DNA from: Butyricimonas faecihominis
GTDB taxonomy: Bacteria; Bacteroidota; Bacteroidia; Bacteroidales; Marinifilaceae
Direction: 5' to 3'
Length of the DNA: 64,000 bases
Assembly: GCF_033096445.1 (NCBI RefSeq)
Contig: NZ_AP028155.1
Location: forward strand, 687,880-751,879
Shown: positions 32,763 to 41,924 of the stretch, piece by piece
Layout of the letters: the number at the start of each line of letters is the position of its first letter
Numbering within the stretch: the stretch's first letter is position 1
Position numbers and translations under genes: made by a program
Notes under the pieces: generated by a model
The model's database searches: none
What the model saw: the letters and a program-made list of their open reading frames with translations, nothing else
What the model was told of the DNA's origin: nothing

Positions 32763-34604
32763 ATGAGAAAAAAGAAGATACACATTCTCTTGTCGGTTGC
32801 CGTGTTCCTTTTCTTGATGGACGGGGCAATTCCAGTCGAGGCGCATGAACGAAAGCTGGGACGGGTGGAGAGACGGGCTGACCGTAATTTTGTTAGACAG
32901 AAGTTTAATAAAGCGATGGCGCAGTATGAAACGGCTCTTAAAAAAGAAGAGAATCTGCAAAATCAAGCCGCTCTTCACCTGAAGATCGCACGCTTGTATT
33001 TCATGGTACGGGATTATAGTTGGGCTATCGGGCATTACGAGAAGGCGATGGAGCTGGAACGGGATTTGTTCCTCGTGGATGACGTGTGTGATTACATTGA
33101 TGCGTTGCGTTTCCAAGGTCAGACACGGAAAGCCGAGGCGATTTGCTTGGATAATGCCTATAAAGATCAGTATAGCAGGTACCAACGCTACCAAAATACA
33201 CTGGAGGCTCTTGCCATGCGTCATTCCGTGCAGGAATTTCCCGGGTTCACGGCCAAACGATTGGCTTTGAACACGCCGAATGCCGAGTTCTGGATCGGGA
33301 ATTACGGGGAACAACCTTTCTATGCCATCAGTTACAGTAAGTTTAACGATCCCGGGAAGTTGTTTTTCCATCGTACTCACTATTACGAGTTGAAGGAGGC
33401 CGGGGAGAAAGTGATGTCACAGAAATCACCGAGATATTCCGATTATTTCCGGAGGATTCCGGTGGATTTGCAGAATGGACCGGTGACGTTTTCACCGGAT
33501 ATGCAGTTGATGGTGACCACGGTGATCGAGTACGATAAAAAGAATGTATCGGTGGAGATGGTGGACAAAAAGCATCGTCCTTTCCGGACTAAATTGTATT
33601 ATTCGGTGATCAAGAACCAGAGTAAACGTTTTGGAAAGTACATTCCGGTTTTCCCGCAAGACCCAGAAAATTCGTATGCTCATCCTTACTTGTTTAATGA
33701 CGGAAAATCATTGTTGTTCACTTCTGATATGCCGGGAGGATTCGGTGGATTTGACTTGTACGTCGTTCATTGGGACGAGGAGACGCAAGAGTGGGGAACC
33801 CCGATGAATTTGGGGGCGGATGTCAACACGGAAGGGAACGAGATTTTTCCCTTGCTTTACGAGGGACGTCTTATTTTTTCATCTAACGGGTTACCGGGTT
33901 TCGGTGGGTATGATCTGTTCAATGCCAACTACGATCACGAGGGAGTAGTTCCGGGCAGCGTGCGTCATTTCCCTTATCCGGTGAATTCGGTTTTCAACGA
34001 CTATTTTATGTGTCCGCTGGATTTGCGAACCGCTTATTTCGTTTCGGATCGGGAAATGGAGTCCCGGGATGATATTTATTATCTGCAAACCGATGAAGAT
34101 TTGGGGACCCAACAAGGAGACCCTCATTTCGGGATGAGCGAGGAAAACGCGATTTTGGGCGGGGCTTTGTTACTGAACGGGGCCACGGAAGCGGTTACCA
34201 AGGAAACTATTTCACTAAAACGATATGCACCGGAAGGTTTGCTAATGACTCTTTATTTTGATTTCGATTCGGACAAATTGACCCGAGAATCCACTCAATG
34301 CCTAGAGCAGTTTATCAATGAAATGGGTACCTACTATTTCACCGAGTTGAGATTTGACGGTTTCGCGGACGAGATGGGTAGTGATAATTACAACTATGCC
34401 CTGTCGGCTCGAAGAGCAAAGAGCGTGGCCGAGTTTTTACGGGATCATGGTGTAAATATACAATTCAATATAAAGGCTCACGGCAAGGTGAAACTTTCTC
34501 CAGAAGAGATGAAGGAAGAAATGGGAACTCAGTCGGAGGGAAATATTGACTGGATCCAAGTGAATCGTCGGGCAAGACGTGTTGAGATATATCATAAGAG
34601 GTAG
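32763..34604 (+). CDS. TPR-PD40-OmpA family outer-membrane protein
   Basis: Start at the ATG at 32763 (32751 is an alternative); about 613 residues. It has a signal segment (ILLSVAVFLFLMDGAIPVEA), TPR-like helices at about 30-120 (FNKAMAQYETALKKEENLQ; WAIGHYEKAMELERDLF), a PD40-like propeller with FTSDMPGGFGGFDLYVV and FSSNGLPGFGGYDLF at about 320-380, and a C-terminal OmpA peptidoglycan-binding domain (MTLYFDFDSDKLT; FDGFADEMGSDNYNYALSARRAKSV). Such proteins tie outer-membrane complexes to the cell wall. In a fimbrial locus it may brace the base of the fibre, and resembles the PorE-type architecture of type IX secretion accessory proteins. Role in fibre assembly is inference. Confidence 0.85.
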   Translation: MRKKKIHILLSVAVFLFLMDGAIPVEAHERKLGRVERRADRNFVRQKFNKAMAQYETALKKEENLQNQAALHLKIARLYFMVRDYSWAIGHYEKAMELERDLFLVDDVCDYIDALRFQGQTRKAEAICLDNAYKDQYSRYQRYQNTLEALAMRHSVQEFPGFTAKRLALNTPNAEFWIGNYGEQPFYAISYSKFNDPGKLFFHRTHYYELKEAGEKVMSQKSPRYSDYFRRIPVDLQNGPVTFSPDMQLMVTTVIEYDKKNVSVEMVDKKHRPFRTKLYYSVIKNQSKRFGKYIPVFPQDPENSYAHPYLFNDGKSLLFTSDMPGGFGGFDLYVVHWDEETQEWGTPMNLGADVNTEGNEIFPLLYEGRLIFSSNGLPGFGGYDLFNANYDHEGVVPGSVRHFPYPVNSVFNDYFMCPLDLRTAYFVSDREMESRDDIYYLQTDEDLGTQQGDPHFGMSEENAILGGALLLNGATEAVTKETISLKRYAPEGLLMTLYFDFDSDKLTRESTQCLEQFINEMGTYYFTELRFDGFADEMGSDNYNYALSARRAKSVAEFLRDHGVNIQFNIKAHGKVKLSPEEMKEEMGTQSEGNIDWIQVNRRARRVEIYHKR

Positions 34605-34625
34605 AATTAAAAAGTAAACGATAAT

Positions 34626-37088
34626 ATGAAGAAGACAAGAATTCATGGAGTGTGGATATTGTTCCTGTTGAGCGTTGTCACTTGTTTGCAGGTGAAAGCT
34701 CAATACATGCCGGTGGTGTTCGATAAGGTGTATGGTGATAAAAATCAGATTCAACTGGTTTGTCCGCTGCCCGGTGATGAAGTAGCTTTAGTAGGTAAAG
34801 AAGGTCAGAAATATAACCTGACATGGGTGGAACGGGAAGGAGACGTGGTCTTTTCACTTCCTTTGACGGGTTTTACCGCCGTGAACGAGATAGCGGAGTT
34901 GGATAACAACCGGGTTTTGGTGGTAGGACAGTCTACGATGCCGAATGTTAAAGGTAAAAAAGATAGAATCACGTTGTGCGGGCGTATCGCTGTGGTTGAA
35001 CGCAACGGACGTATCGTTACCGATATTTATGCCGGGGATCAGGGCAGTAATTTCCTGAAAGGGATGTTGTTGCGGAGCGGGGCGTTCGTGGTGTCCGGTT
35101 CGGAGCCGAAAGGAGCGGACGGTCGTCAGGGAATCCTATTGAAACTGGACCCGACGGGTAGCGTGGTTTACCAGTATAAAAATGCCGGGGGTGGTTATTG
35201 CGACCAGTTCGCGGTGATGGGAAATTCGATTGAATACATTTGTGCGGCGTTCTCTGCCGGAAAGGATAAGGAGCAGGCTCTCGTGGTTCGTCTGGATGAT
35301 AAGGGAAAACCTTATTACATGACGGCGATCCCGGCAAAACAATTTGTCGTGACCGGGTTGAATGCCAATATTAATGACGGTTCGGTACTGGTGATCGGTA
35401 ATTCGCCGACAGACGGGGGGATTATTTACAAGATTCGTCCGGAGGGGGACATCGTGTTTGCGAAGAATATGATTCCCGCCAACCAAGGGGCCGCTATGCT
35501 AGATCATCTTCAGGTGGCTCGTAATGGTAACATTTTGGTTGGAGGTAGTGGAAGTCAAGGATATTACGCTTTGTTGCGTAATGACGGAACAGCCTTATAT
35601 TCGGGTACGTCCAAGGGGAATGTACGGGGAATTGGGATGAACCCGGCAACCGGGGAGTCCGTGGTGACGACATACGATATGGGCGGACGTAGAGGTACGT
35701 TTATACGTATTCACCCGACCGGGAAAGTGGAGTTCGAGCGTTCACTGGATGGTAATTTTGACAAAATGAAAGTGACTAACAGCGGGGAGATTTTATTGTT
35801 ATCTTCTTCTGAAGGACGGGTTTGTATGTTTTCGTCCACGGGTGAAAAGGAGTTTGACCGTTACGTGACGGATAATAAACCGACGGCTTATCGTCAGGCA
35901 TATACCGCTTCATCCGGGGAGTTACTTTTCCTAGGAGCGGGAGGTCGTCTCGTGAAACTGGGACATGGTCTTTATGTTTCGGACGTGAAGATCACGAAAC
36001 CGGTGAACGGAATAGCCACGGCTATTTTTACCGTGACTCTGACCGGGTATGCCACGACGAAAGAAGGCGCACCAATTCCGGTAAGCGTGGGATATGCTAC
36101 CCAAGAGAAAACGGCTAATATCGCGAATAATTTTACACCGGTGAAAGGAAAGCTTTCGTTTACCCCATCTCGGGGAACGGCTGACCGTTATCTGGTAAAA
36201 CAGGATATAGAGGTGTCCGTGAAAGCGAATAATTTGATCGAGGGGATGAAAGAGTTTGAACTCGTACTTTCGGATGCACAGCAAAGTTATCTGGTGAAAC
36301 CCGTGGGTAAGGCGGTGATCGAGGATCAACAGGCTGTTGTTAAGATGGTTCGTACGGAACAGGGAGAAGAGGGAACAAAAGATATTTTATACGAACTTGG
36401 ATTATTCAAACCGGATGGAACTCCTTTGACGAACTCGACGGGAGCCAATATCATCGTGGATGGTATCTACGGGGAAGGAACAGCCGATGCTCTTGACTTT
36501 GATATGGGATTAACCCCGAGAGTGATGTTTGCCAATGGATCACAGAAATCATCGTTCTCTGTGAAAACGTTGGAGGATACCCGTTATGAATTACCCAAGA
36601 CGGTCGTGATTAACTTTAACAAGGTACATTGCCTGAGTGGTTCGAACGTGGCTTTTGAAGGGGAGTTGTTGAGTTGTAGCGGGGTGGTTGTCGATCAACC
36701 GGCACGTTTAATGATTGCTTCCCTTGGCGATCACAGATTGAACAATAATGTTGTATCGGGATTCTTCACGGTGTCTTTGGTGCGGGCTTCTGACGGGGCT
36801 TTGCTTACGAATGCTACCGGAAGTGATGTTATCGTGAATTGTGTGGCGGTTCCTGATGCTTCGGCTAAAGAAGGTAAAGACTTTGTATTCACGAATATGC
36901 ATGATCTCCGCATCAGTGGTGACGGGAATCATAGTTCCGCGAACGTGTATGGTGTGGTGCTATATAGTACGGATGCAGCGGAAAAACAAGTGAAGTTGAA
37001 GATCAAGTCTGTAACTCAACCCACGGGTGCGCAACCGATCAGTGTTTCGGATGCGGAATCCTCGGCCGAGTTCACGATCCGTAAATAA
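34626..37088 (+). CDS. Large secreted protein with propeller-like repeats and Calx-beta-like domains
   Basis: An 820-residue protein with signal peptide (about 1-25, ending VKAQ). Residues about 30-450 have repeated beta blades typical of a propeller (GRIAVVERNGRIVTDIYA; GILLKLDPTGSVVYQYK; GGIIYKIRPEGDIVFAKN; GTFIRIHPTGKVEFERS). From about 450 there are tandem sandwich domains ending in motifs such as KPVGKAVIEDQQAVVKM that resemble Calx-beta repeats. No enzyme motif is seen. It lies inside the fimbrial operon (21 bp after the OmpA gene), so it is probably a surface accessory or adhesive component. No family name can be given with confidence. Confidence 0.6.
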   Translation: MKKTRIHGVWILFLLSVVTCLQVKAQYMPVVFDKVYGDKNQIQLVCPLPGDEVALVGKEGQKYNLTWVEREGDVVFSLPLTGFTAVNEIAELDNNRVLVVGQSTMPNVKGKKDRITLCGRIAVVERNGRIVTDIYAGDQGSNFLKGMLLRSGAFVVSGSEPKGADGRQGILLKLDPTGSVVYQYKNAGGGYCDQFAVMGNSIEYICAAFSAGKDKEQALVVRLDDKGKPYYMTAIPAKQFVVTGLNANINDGSVLVIGNSPTDGGIIYKIRPEGDIVFAKNMIPANQGAAMLDHLQVARNGNILVGGSGSQGYYALLRNDGTALYSGTSKGNVRGIGMNPATGESVVTTYDMGGRRGTFIRIHPTGKVEFERSLDGNFDKMKVTNSGEILLLSSSEGRVCMFSSTGEKEFDRYVTDNKPTAYRQAYTASSGELLFLGAGGRLVKLGHGLYVSDVKITKPVNGIATAIFTVTLTGYATTKEGAPIPVSVGYATQEKTANIANNFTPVKGKLSFTPSRGTADRYLVKQDIEVSVKANNLIEGMKEFELVLSDAQQSYLVKPVGKAVIEDQQAVVKMVRTEQGEEGTKDILYELGLFKPDGTPLTNSTGANIIVDGIYGEGTADALDFDMGLTPRVMFANGSQKSSFSVKTLEDTRYELPKTVVINFNKVHCLSGSNVAFEGELLSCSGVVVDQPARLMIASLGDHRLNNNVVSGFFTVSLVRASDGALLTNATGSDVIVNCVAVPDASAKEGKDFVFTNMHDLRISGDGNHSSANVYGVVLYSTDAAEKQVKLKIKSVTQPTGAQPISVSDAESSAEFTIRK

Positions 37089-37095
37089 ACAGATT

Positions 37096-37116
37096 CTACT
37101 CCCTTCGGGGAGGTAG
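37096..37116 (+). promoter_or_regulatory. UUCG-capped hairpin between operon genes
   Basis: CTACTCCC, loop TTCG, GGGAGGTAG forms a stable short hairpin with one bulge, 20 bp before the next ATG. It may be an mRNA processing or stability element. Confidence 0.4.
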
Positions 37117-37135
37117 TGAATGAAAAAAGAGAATT

Positions 37136-39730
37136 ATGGCAGGAAAATATATAAACATATTGTTAGCGGGGTTATTGACTATTCTCCTATCAGCTTGCTC
37201 GGACGACAGGGATTCCCTGTCCGGGCAAGCGAGTGGAGATCCTCTACTGACTTTCAACATGACGAGAGCGGGAGGGGATATTGTCAGTAACACGTTGGTC
37301 TATCTTTTTGATGGACAGGGAAGTGATGCCGGAAAGTTCAACCATAAGGTTCAAGAGGTAACTTACGGCCCGGATCAACTTTCGATGACTGTTGCTGCCG
37401 GGACGTGGAATATAGCTTTGGTGACTGCCAATACTGATTTTAGCAGTGGATTGATACAACCCGTGCGCAGTGTCGCTCGCGAGGATTCGAAGATGTGGGA
37501 AACACAACCGGTGGGAGGAACATTGCCTTCCATGCCGGAATTACGTACGGCCAGCATTGACGGACAATTGGTTGTTGGCGGGCAGGATAATTCGGTTGCG
37601 GGAACGACGATCTTGTCACGGAATGTGGCCTTGGTGAAGGTGGTTATTGCGGATGCGGGCGGATTGGATGTGAACGGGACGCATAATTTTGAATTAAAAG
37701 ATGTCCCGACTACCCTGAACTGGGAAGGCGGGTTATTCCCGACGGCAAAGAATCCTAGGGTAAGCACGGTGCCGATGACCGGGATTTTCCGGGTCAAGGA
37801 TAGCACCTCGTTACCGGGACACCAGCGTAGTGACACGTTGTACTTCATTATCCCGGCCCATAAAGGGAACGATTACTTGAATGCTAACCCGAAGGACACG
37901 ACGGAGAGCCACATGAAGGTGAGTGTCGACTTGGCTTGTGAGGGTGGAAGTCGCTTTCAAAAAACAGATGTGGTCATCCCGCGGGTTCCCCGTGTAAACG
38001 GAATATTACTCGTGCGTCTTCTGGTAGGTGGAAAGTTGGATGTGACGGCTGATGTTTTGGGTTGGGAGGATGTAGAATTGAATGCCGACTTGTCCCAAAC
38101 CCAGCTTTACACGGACAAGGCGTCCGTGGGACTATCGCATAAAGATACGCTTTACGTGAACACGAATGCCCCGGATTTCACGGTGGATTACCCGGCAGGA
38201 GGTTGGATTACTTCCGTCCGGAAGATTGCGGATAACGGGGTTGAGATCACGGCTAACGTGGATACTTACGTGGATGGGCAGCCTCGTAGTTCTTATATCA
38301 CGGTCAAGGCGAATAACGTGACGAAAAAGATTCCTGTGACGCAAAGACCGGACGAGGGAACGATTACAGTGAATAACAAACGATTGGTTTTCTGCCCGAA
38401 TCTTCACACGAGCAAACAAGTCGAGATCACGAGTACCGGCGGTAACTGGAAATTCCTGACCACGAATCCCAGAAAGGCTACCGCAAACGTGCAGAGTGGA
38501 AATGCCGGGATAAGTAACGTTAACTTCACCCGTTCTTCTGTTGCTTATAACAAAACTTTGGACGAGGGACACCTTGTTTATGGCGATACGCTTGTCATCG
38601 TGAAGAATGTTATGACGTTGGATACAGATACGATTCGATTGGTGAATTGTTATATCTACGTGGATAATGATAACACGATTGACGCTGTTGCCCCACAAGG
38701 AACAGCAACGCAAGCCGTGACGAACTCGCAAGATGTGATTGTATATGGTGGAACAAAGATGATCGAGAATTTTAATCCTCAACAAGCTTGGATTCATGAT
38801 ATTTCTTGGGATCCGATCGGGCAAATACTATCATTCACGACGGATCGTAACACGGGAAATGCTAACCCAGAGGATGACGATGAACCTCGTTCGGGAACCA
38901 TGACATTCAGACATGCTTCGTGTCCGGATTATGTAGTAACGGCTAATGTTTATCAAGATATAATCGTGACGATACCGCCTTTCCATTACTTTGTTGTGAA
39001 GTTCACTTGGAGTGGTTCTACGGATGTTGATATTGCCGTGGAGTTTACCGGAAATCATCTTACAAATGTAGGTAATGATAATAGTCTATATGATAAAATA
39101 CCTGTTGGATTTGGTATGCAAGCTAATAATCCCGGAAAAGGGGTCACAGGACCAGGTGGAGGTGATAATAATGGAAGAGAGTCTTTTGCTTATAATGGAG
39201 GAACTCTCTTGGAATGGGGGGGAGATGCCACGAGGGGACAAGGAGAAACAACATTTTTCAATGCTCCATTATTTGAAGGGGATGCTAATTCTCCTCGTAA
39301 AATAAAATTGGAGGTTTATGCTATTTGGTATACTTCAAGTAAACCATCCAATACGGCTATGAATTTTCATATGTACGCATATGAGAATGGTACGATGGAA
39401 AGGGGTACGAATGCATCTGGAGATAATAATAAGTTTAATTTTTATAATAGGGGAGGTACTCTCCTGTATTCAGAAGGTTATGCTATAACCGTTGCAAGTT
39501 ATGGGCAAAGTAAAGCTAAAACTTACACAACTTCCTATGGGCATATAGCTACAATTACTTATGATAGGGTGAAACATTCGGCTTCGGTTTCTGTGCATGT
39601 TCCTAACACGAAATTGACGACTACTAGGAGAATGAATACGAATGTGGTTGAAACTTCAAGTGAAGAGGTGATTGTAGAACCTGAAATGATTGGACGTGGT
39701 GAAAATGGGAAAGCCATTTATGCTGAATAA
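37136..39730 (+). CDS. Fimbrillin-like lipoprotein with BACON-like domains and distinct C-terminal module
   Basis: An 864-residue lipoprotein with lipobox LLSAC. Residues about 30-320 resemble Mfa2/fimbrillin sandwiches (VSNTLVYLFDGQGSDAGKF; GILLVRLLVGGKLDVTADVLGWEDV). Residues about 325-480 look like BACON-type carbohydrate- or protein-binding sandwiches (SHKDTLYVNTNAPDFTVDYPAGGWITSV; TSTGGNWKFLTT). The last about 230 residues (from about 640) are Asn/Gly-rich and encoded by visibly more A/T-rich DNA (about 39050-39730). That layout suggests a minor subunit or tip adhesin with an exchanged binding module. The call as a fimbrial tip is inference from size and context. Confidence 0.65.
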   Translation: MAGKYINILLAGLLTILLSACSDDRDSLSGQASGDPLLTFNMTRAGGDIVSNTLVYLFDGQGSDAGKFNHKVQEVTYGPDQLSMTVAAGTWNIALVTANTDFSSGLIQPVRSVAREDSKMWETQPVGGTLPSMPELRTASIDGQLVVGGQDNSVAGTTILSRNVALVKVVIADAGGLDVNGTHNFELKDVPTTLNWEGGLFPTAKNPRVSTVPMTGIFRVKDSTSLPGHQRSDTLYFIIPAHKGNDYLNANPKDTTESHMKVSVDLACEGGSRFQKTDVVIPRVPRVNGILLVRLLVGGKLDVTADVLGWEDVELNADLSQTQLYTDKASVGLSHKDTLYVNTNAPDFTVDYPAGGWITSVRKIADNGVEITANVDTYVDGQPRSSYITVKANNVTKKIPVTQRPDEGTITVNNKRLVFCPNLHTSKQVEITSTGGNWKFLTTNPRKATANVQSGNAGISNVNFTRSSVAYNKTLDEGHLVYGDTLVIVKNVMTLDTDTIRLVNCYIYVDNDNTIDAVAPQGTATQAVTNSQDVIVYGGTKMIENFNPQQAWIHDISWDPIGQILSFTTDRNTGNANPEDDDEPRSGTMTFRHASCPDYVVTANVYQDIIVTIPPFHYFVVKFTWSGSTDVDIAVEFTGNHLTNVGNDNSLYDKIPVGFGMQANNPGKGVTGPGGGDNNGRESFAYNGGTLLEWGGDATRGQGETTFFNAPLFEGDANSPRKIKLEVYAIWYTSSKPSNTAMNFHMYAYENGTMERGTNASGDNNKFNFYNRGGTLLYSEGYAITVASYGQSKAKTYTTSYGHIATITYDRVKHSASVSVHVPNTKLTTTRRMNTNVVETSSEEVIVEPEMIGRGENGKAIYAE

Positions 39731-39760
39731 ATGTTGTAATTAAATTAATGGAATAATACT

Positions 39761-41386
39761 ATGAAATCATATCTCAAAATAATACCATATTTAATATGCA
39801 TATTATTCGCCTCTTGTGCCAGTGATGATAGTCATCCTATACAGACACCTCGTCAAGTGAATGTAGCTCTTACTGTGACTCTGCCAGAGCCGGAAAACGT
39901 ACAGTCGCTTGCTCGTTCCTACACGGACAGCGAGATCCGGAACGTGGACGTGCTGGTGTTCGACGAGGATGGGAAGTTCATGGAGCGGGTGAAGGTGGAT
40001 GGCGGGGAGTTGACACCCAGCGGGACGGAAATTTCTTTCTCGATACGTTTGGATGCTACTTCGAAACGACGTGTTATCCATCTAGTGCCTAATGGGCGGA
40101 CTCCTGACGGGGTGACTGACCGGCTGAATTTCGGGGACATTACCCCCACAATGACGGAAAGTGCGGCCATGCTTGCGCTAAAGACCTCGACGTTTGCGGG
40201 AACTCTGGTGGATAACGTGATGCCTTTGATCATGTGGGGACGTGTTGAACTACCGACGGGAATTAATATCGTGACGAAGGCGGATAACGTGAAGTTGTTA
40301 CGTGCCGTGGCTTGCGTGCAGGTAAAGAAAGGTGCGGCCAGCGCCGCAAACGGGTTGAATGATTTCACCGTTCAAAGTATAACGGTGAATAAAGGCTCCG
40401 ATTGCGGTTACCTGACTCCCACGAATTATTTGATGACTATCACCCCCGTGACAGGGCGTCCTCTTTCCGGTAGTACTTTGAATTACGCCAACGGATGGTC
40501 GGACGGGGAAACTCCTTCCTTGTATATTTACGAGCGGAATTGTACGACAAACGATTACATGGGCGTGATCATTAAAGCCAAGTATAAAGGGAAAGAGGGG
40601 TATTATAAAGTGGTGATGGTAGATAATGTAGGTACTCCCTTGAATGTCGTGCGGAATCATCGTTATATCATCACGGTGGTTAGCGTGAACGGTCCGGGAT
40701 ATACCAACGTGACGGATGCGATCAATTTTGCCCCGTCAAATGCCTTGAAGGTGGAATTGACGGATGAAGACGCTGATTTCCCTTGCATCGTGGCTGACGC
40801 CCAACATCGGATGACAATGTCCAATAACGTGTTTAACCTGTACGGTAAAAACCAAACGACCTCTGTTGCTAACGGTATTGAAATTTGCACGGTATATTCG
40901 AGCCGAGGTGTCACGCCCGTGGTGACGGGAGGAACAACTTGGCTTACCGGTTTGCAAGTCCAACCGTTGGGAAGTAACAAATACAAGATTGTCGGAAACT
41001 TCGTGGGAACGTCTACTCTTGTATCCACAACTTTGACAATTACCTGTGATAACTTGTCCCAGTCTGTTGAGGTCAGTTGGAACCCGGAAATCTCCACTCA
41101 AAAGGATGGGGATTCGTATGTTCTGGATTTAGTAAATACAACAAATCATAACTGGACCATACAGATTATGAAGCCATTGTCTACTACCTGGTTGGCCTTG
41201 CATCCTACCGCCAGCTTGCCTGCAGCCTTCCCGGGTGTAGACGGTTTTTTATCGGAGCTTAATAGTAATTATTATACTCATGCTTACCTGCATATCGGCT
41301 TTGGAAGTAACAGGAGCGGGATGGTGCAGATGAGTTCGGTTGTTGGCGGTAAGACAAAAGCGTGTAAAATAATCATTGTTCAATAA
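39761..41386 (+). CDS. Fimbrillin-like lipoprotein, probable minor subunit
   Basis: A 541-residue lipoprotein with lipobox LFASC. The N-terminal part is FimA/Mfa-like (IRNVDVLVFDEDGKFMERVKVDG; LLRAVACVQVKKGAASAANGL; VRNHRYIITVVSVNGPG), and the C-terminal part has Ig-like strands and a closing KACKIIIVQ. It lies 30 bp after the 864-residue gene. It is likely an accessory or tip-proximal fimbrial subunit. The family-level call is reasonable, but the position in the fibre is not shown by sequence. Confidence 0.7.
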   Translation: MKSYLKIIPYLICILFASCASDDSHPIQTPRQVNVALTVTLPEPENVQSLARSYTDSEIRNVDVLVFDEDGKFMERVKVDGGELTPSGTEISFSIRLDATSKRRVIHLVPNGRTPDGVTDRLNFGDITPTMTESAAMLALKTSTFAGTLVDNVMPLIMWGRVELPTGINIVTKADNVKLLRAVACVQVKKGAASAANGLNDFTVQSITVNKGSDCGYLTPTNYLMTITPVTGRPLSGSTLNYANGWSDGETPSLYIYERNCTTNDYMGVIIKAKYKGKEGYYKVVMVDNVGTPLNVVRNHRYIITVVSVNGPGYTNVTDAINFAPSNALKVELTDEDADFPCIVADAQHRMTMSNNVFNLYGKNQTTSVANGIEICTVYSSRGVTPVVTGGTTWLTGLQVQPLGSNKYKIVGNFVGTSTLVSTTLTITCDNLSQSVEVSWNPEISTQKDGDSYVLDLVNTTNHNWTIQIMKPLSTTWLALHPTASLPAAFPGVDGFLSELNSNYYTHAYLHIGFGSNRSGMVQMSSVVGGKTKACKIIIVQ

Positions 41387-41393
41387 AATTCAG

Positions 41394-41750
41394 ATGTGTA
41401 TGGAACTGGAAGAGATATTGCAAAAGGAAAAACGGAATGAAGAATATATTTTTCTTTATCAAGAGGATGGGAATTGGTATGCTTACGAGCATTCTGCCTT
41501 TTATTGTTATTCTCTTCTGGGGATGTTCGATGTGGATTGGTTGACGTGTACCACCGGGATGTCTGAACAAAGGATTATCCGGATACGTGTTAACAACTTG
41601 GATCGACTTTTATACACTTCTTCGTTACAATTGATCCGGAAACAGACAACGGAATGCGTGCTGATGTGTAAGATTTTGTGTGGAGGTTTCCATTATTGGC
41701 GGGGAATGATCGAGATGAAATTCCAAGGATTACAAAAAGAACGGGTTTAG
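41394..41750 (+). CDS. Small soluble protein of unknown function ending the fimbrial operon
   Basis: About 118 residues from the ATG at 41394 (41400 is possible); the longer frame starts with TTG inside the end of the preceding gene. There is no signal peptide. The sequence has IFLYQEDGNWYAYEHSAFYCY, resembling a small Bacteroidales family of cytoplasmic proteins with a consensus YxxYExSA near the N-terminus, but this recollection cannot be checked here. It is cysteine-rich for its size. Position after the last fimbrial gene, 7 bp beyond its stop, and before a terminator suggests co-expression with the fimbriae. A regulatory role is possible but not shown. Confidence 0.6.
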   Translation: MCMELEEILQKEKRNEEYIFLYQEDGNWYAYEHSAFYCYSLLGMFDVDWLTCTTGMSEQRIIRIRVNNLDRLLYTSSLQLIRKQTTECVLMCKILCGGFHYWRGMIEMKFQGLQKERV

Positions 41751-41783
41751 ACGTTAATAAGATCTTCGTAGTTTACATAGTTG

Positions 41784-41825
41784 AAGGACTGGTTTCTATA
41801 TAGTATAGGAATCGGTCCTTTTTTT
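41784..41825 (+). terminator. Rho-independent terminator of the fimbrial operon
   Basis: AAGGACTGGTTTCTATA (41784-41800) pairs with 41804-41820 over 17 positions with G-U pairs and a 3-nt loop, followed by a T-run. It separates the fimbrial operon from the next sigma gene. Confidence 0.8.
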
Positions 41826-41893
41826 GCCCGATCATTTTATGATAGAGGATAATTTTATTTTTTATGATTCATAGGTTTGTTCATTTGAATTTC

Positions 41894-41901
41894 TAATTTT
41901 G
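41894..41901 (+). promoter_or_regulatory. Putative -7 box for the second ECF sigma gene
   Basis: TAATTTTG matches TAnnTTTG, but lies only 23 bp before the ATG and has no consensus -33 box at the right distance. Confidence 0.35.
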
Positions 41902-41924
41902 TAATTGGATTGAAAATTGTATTG

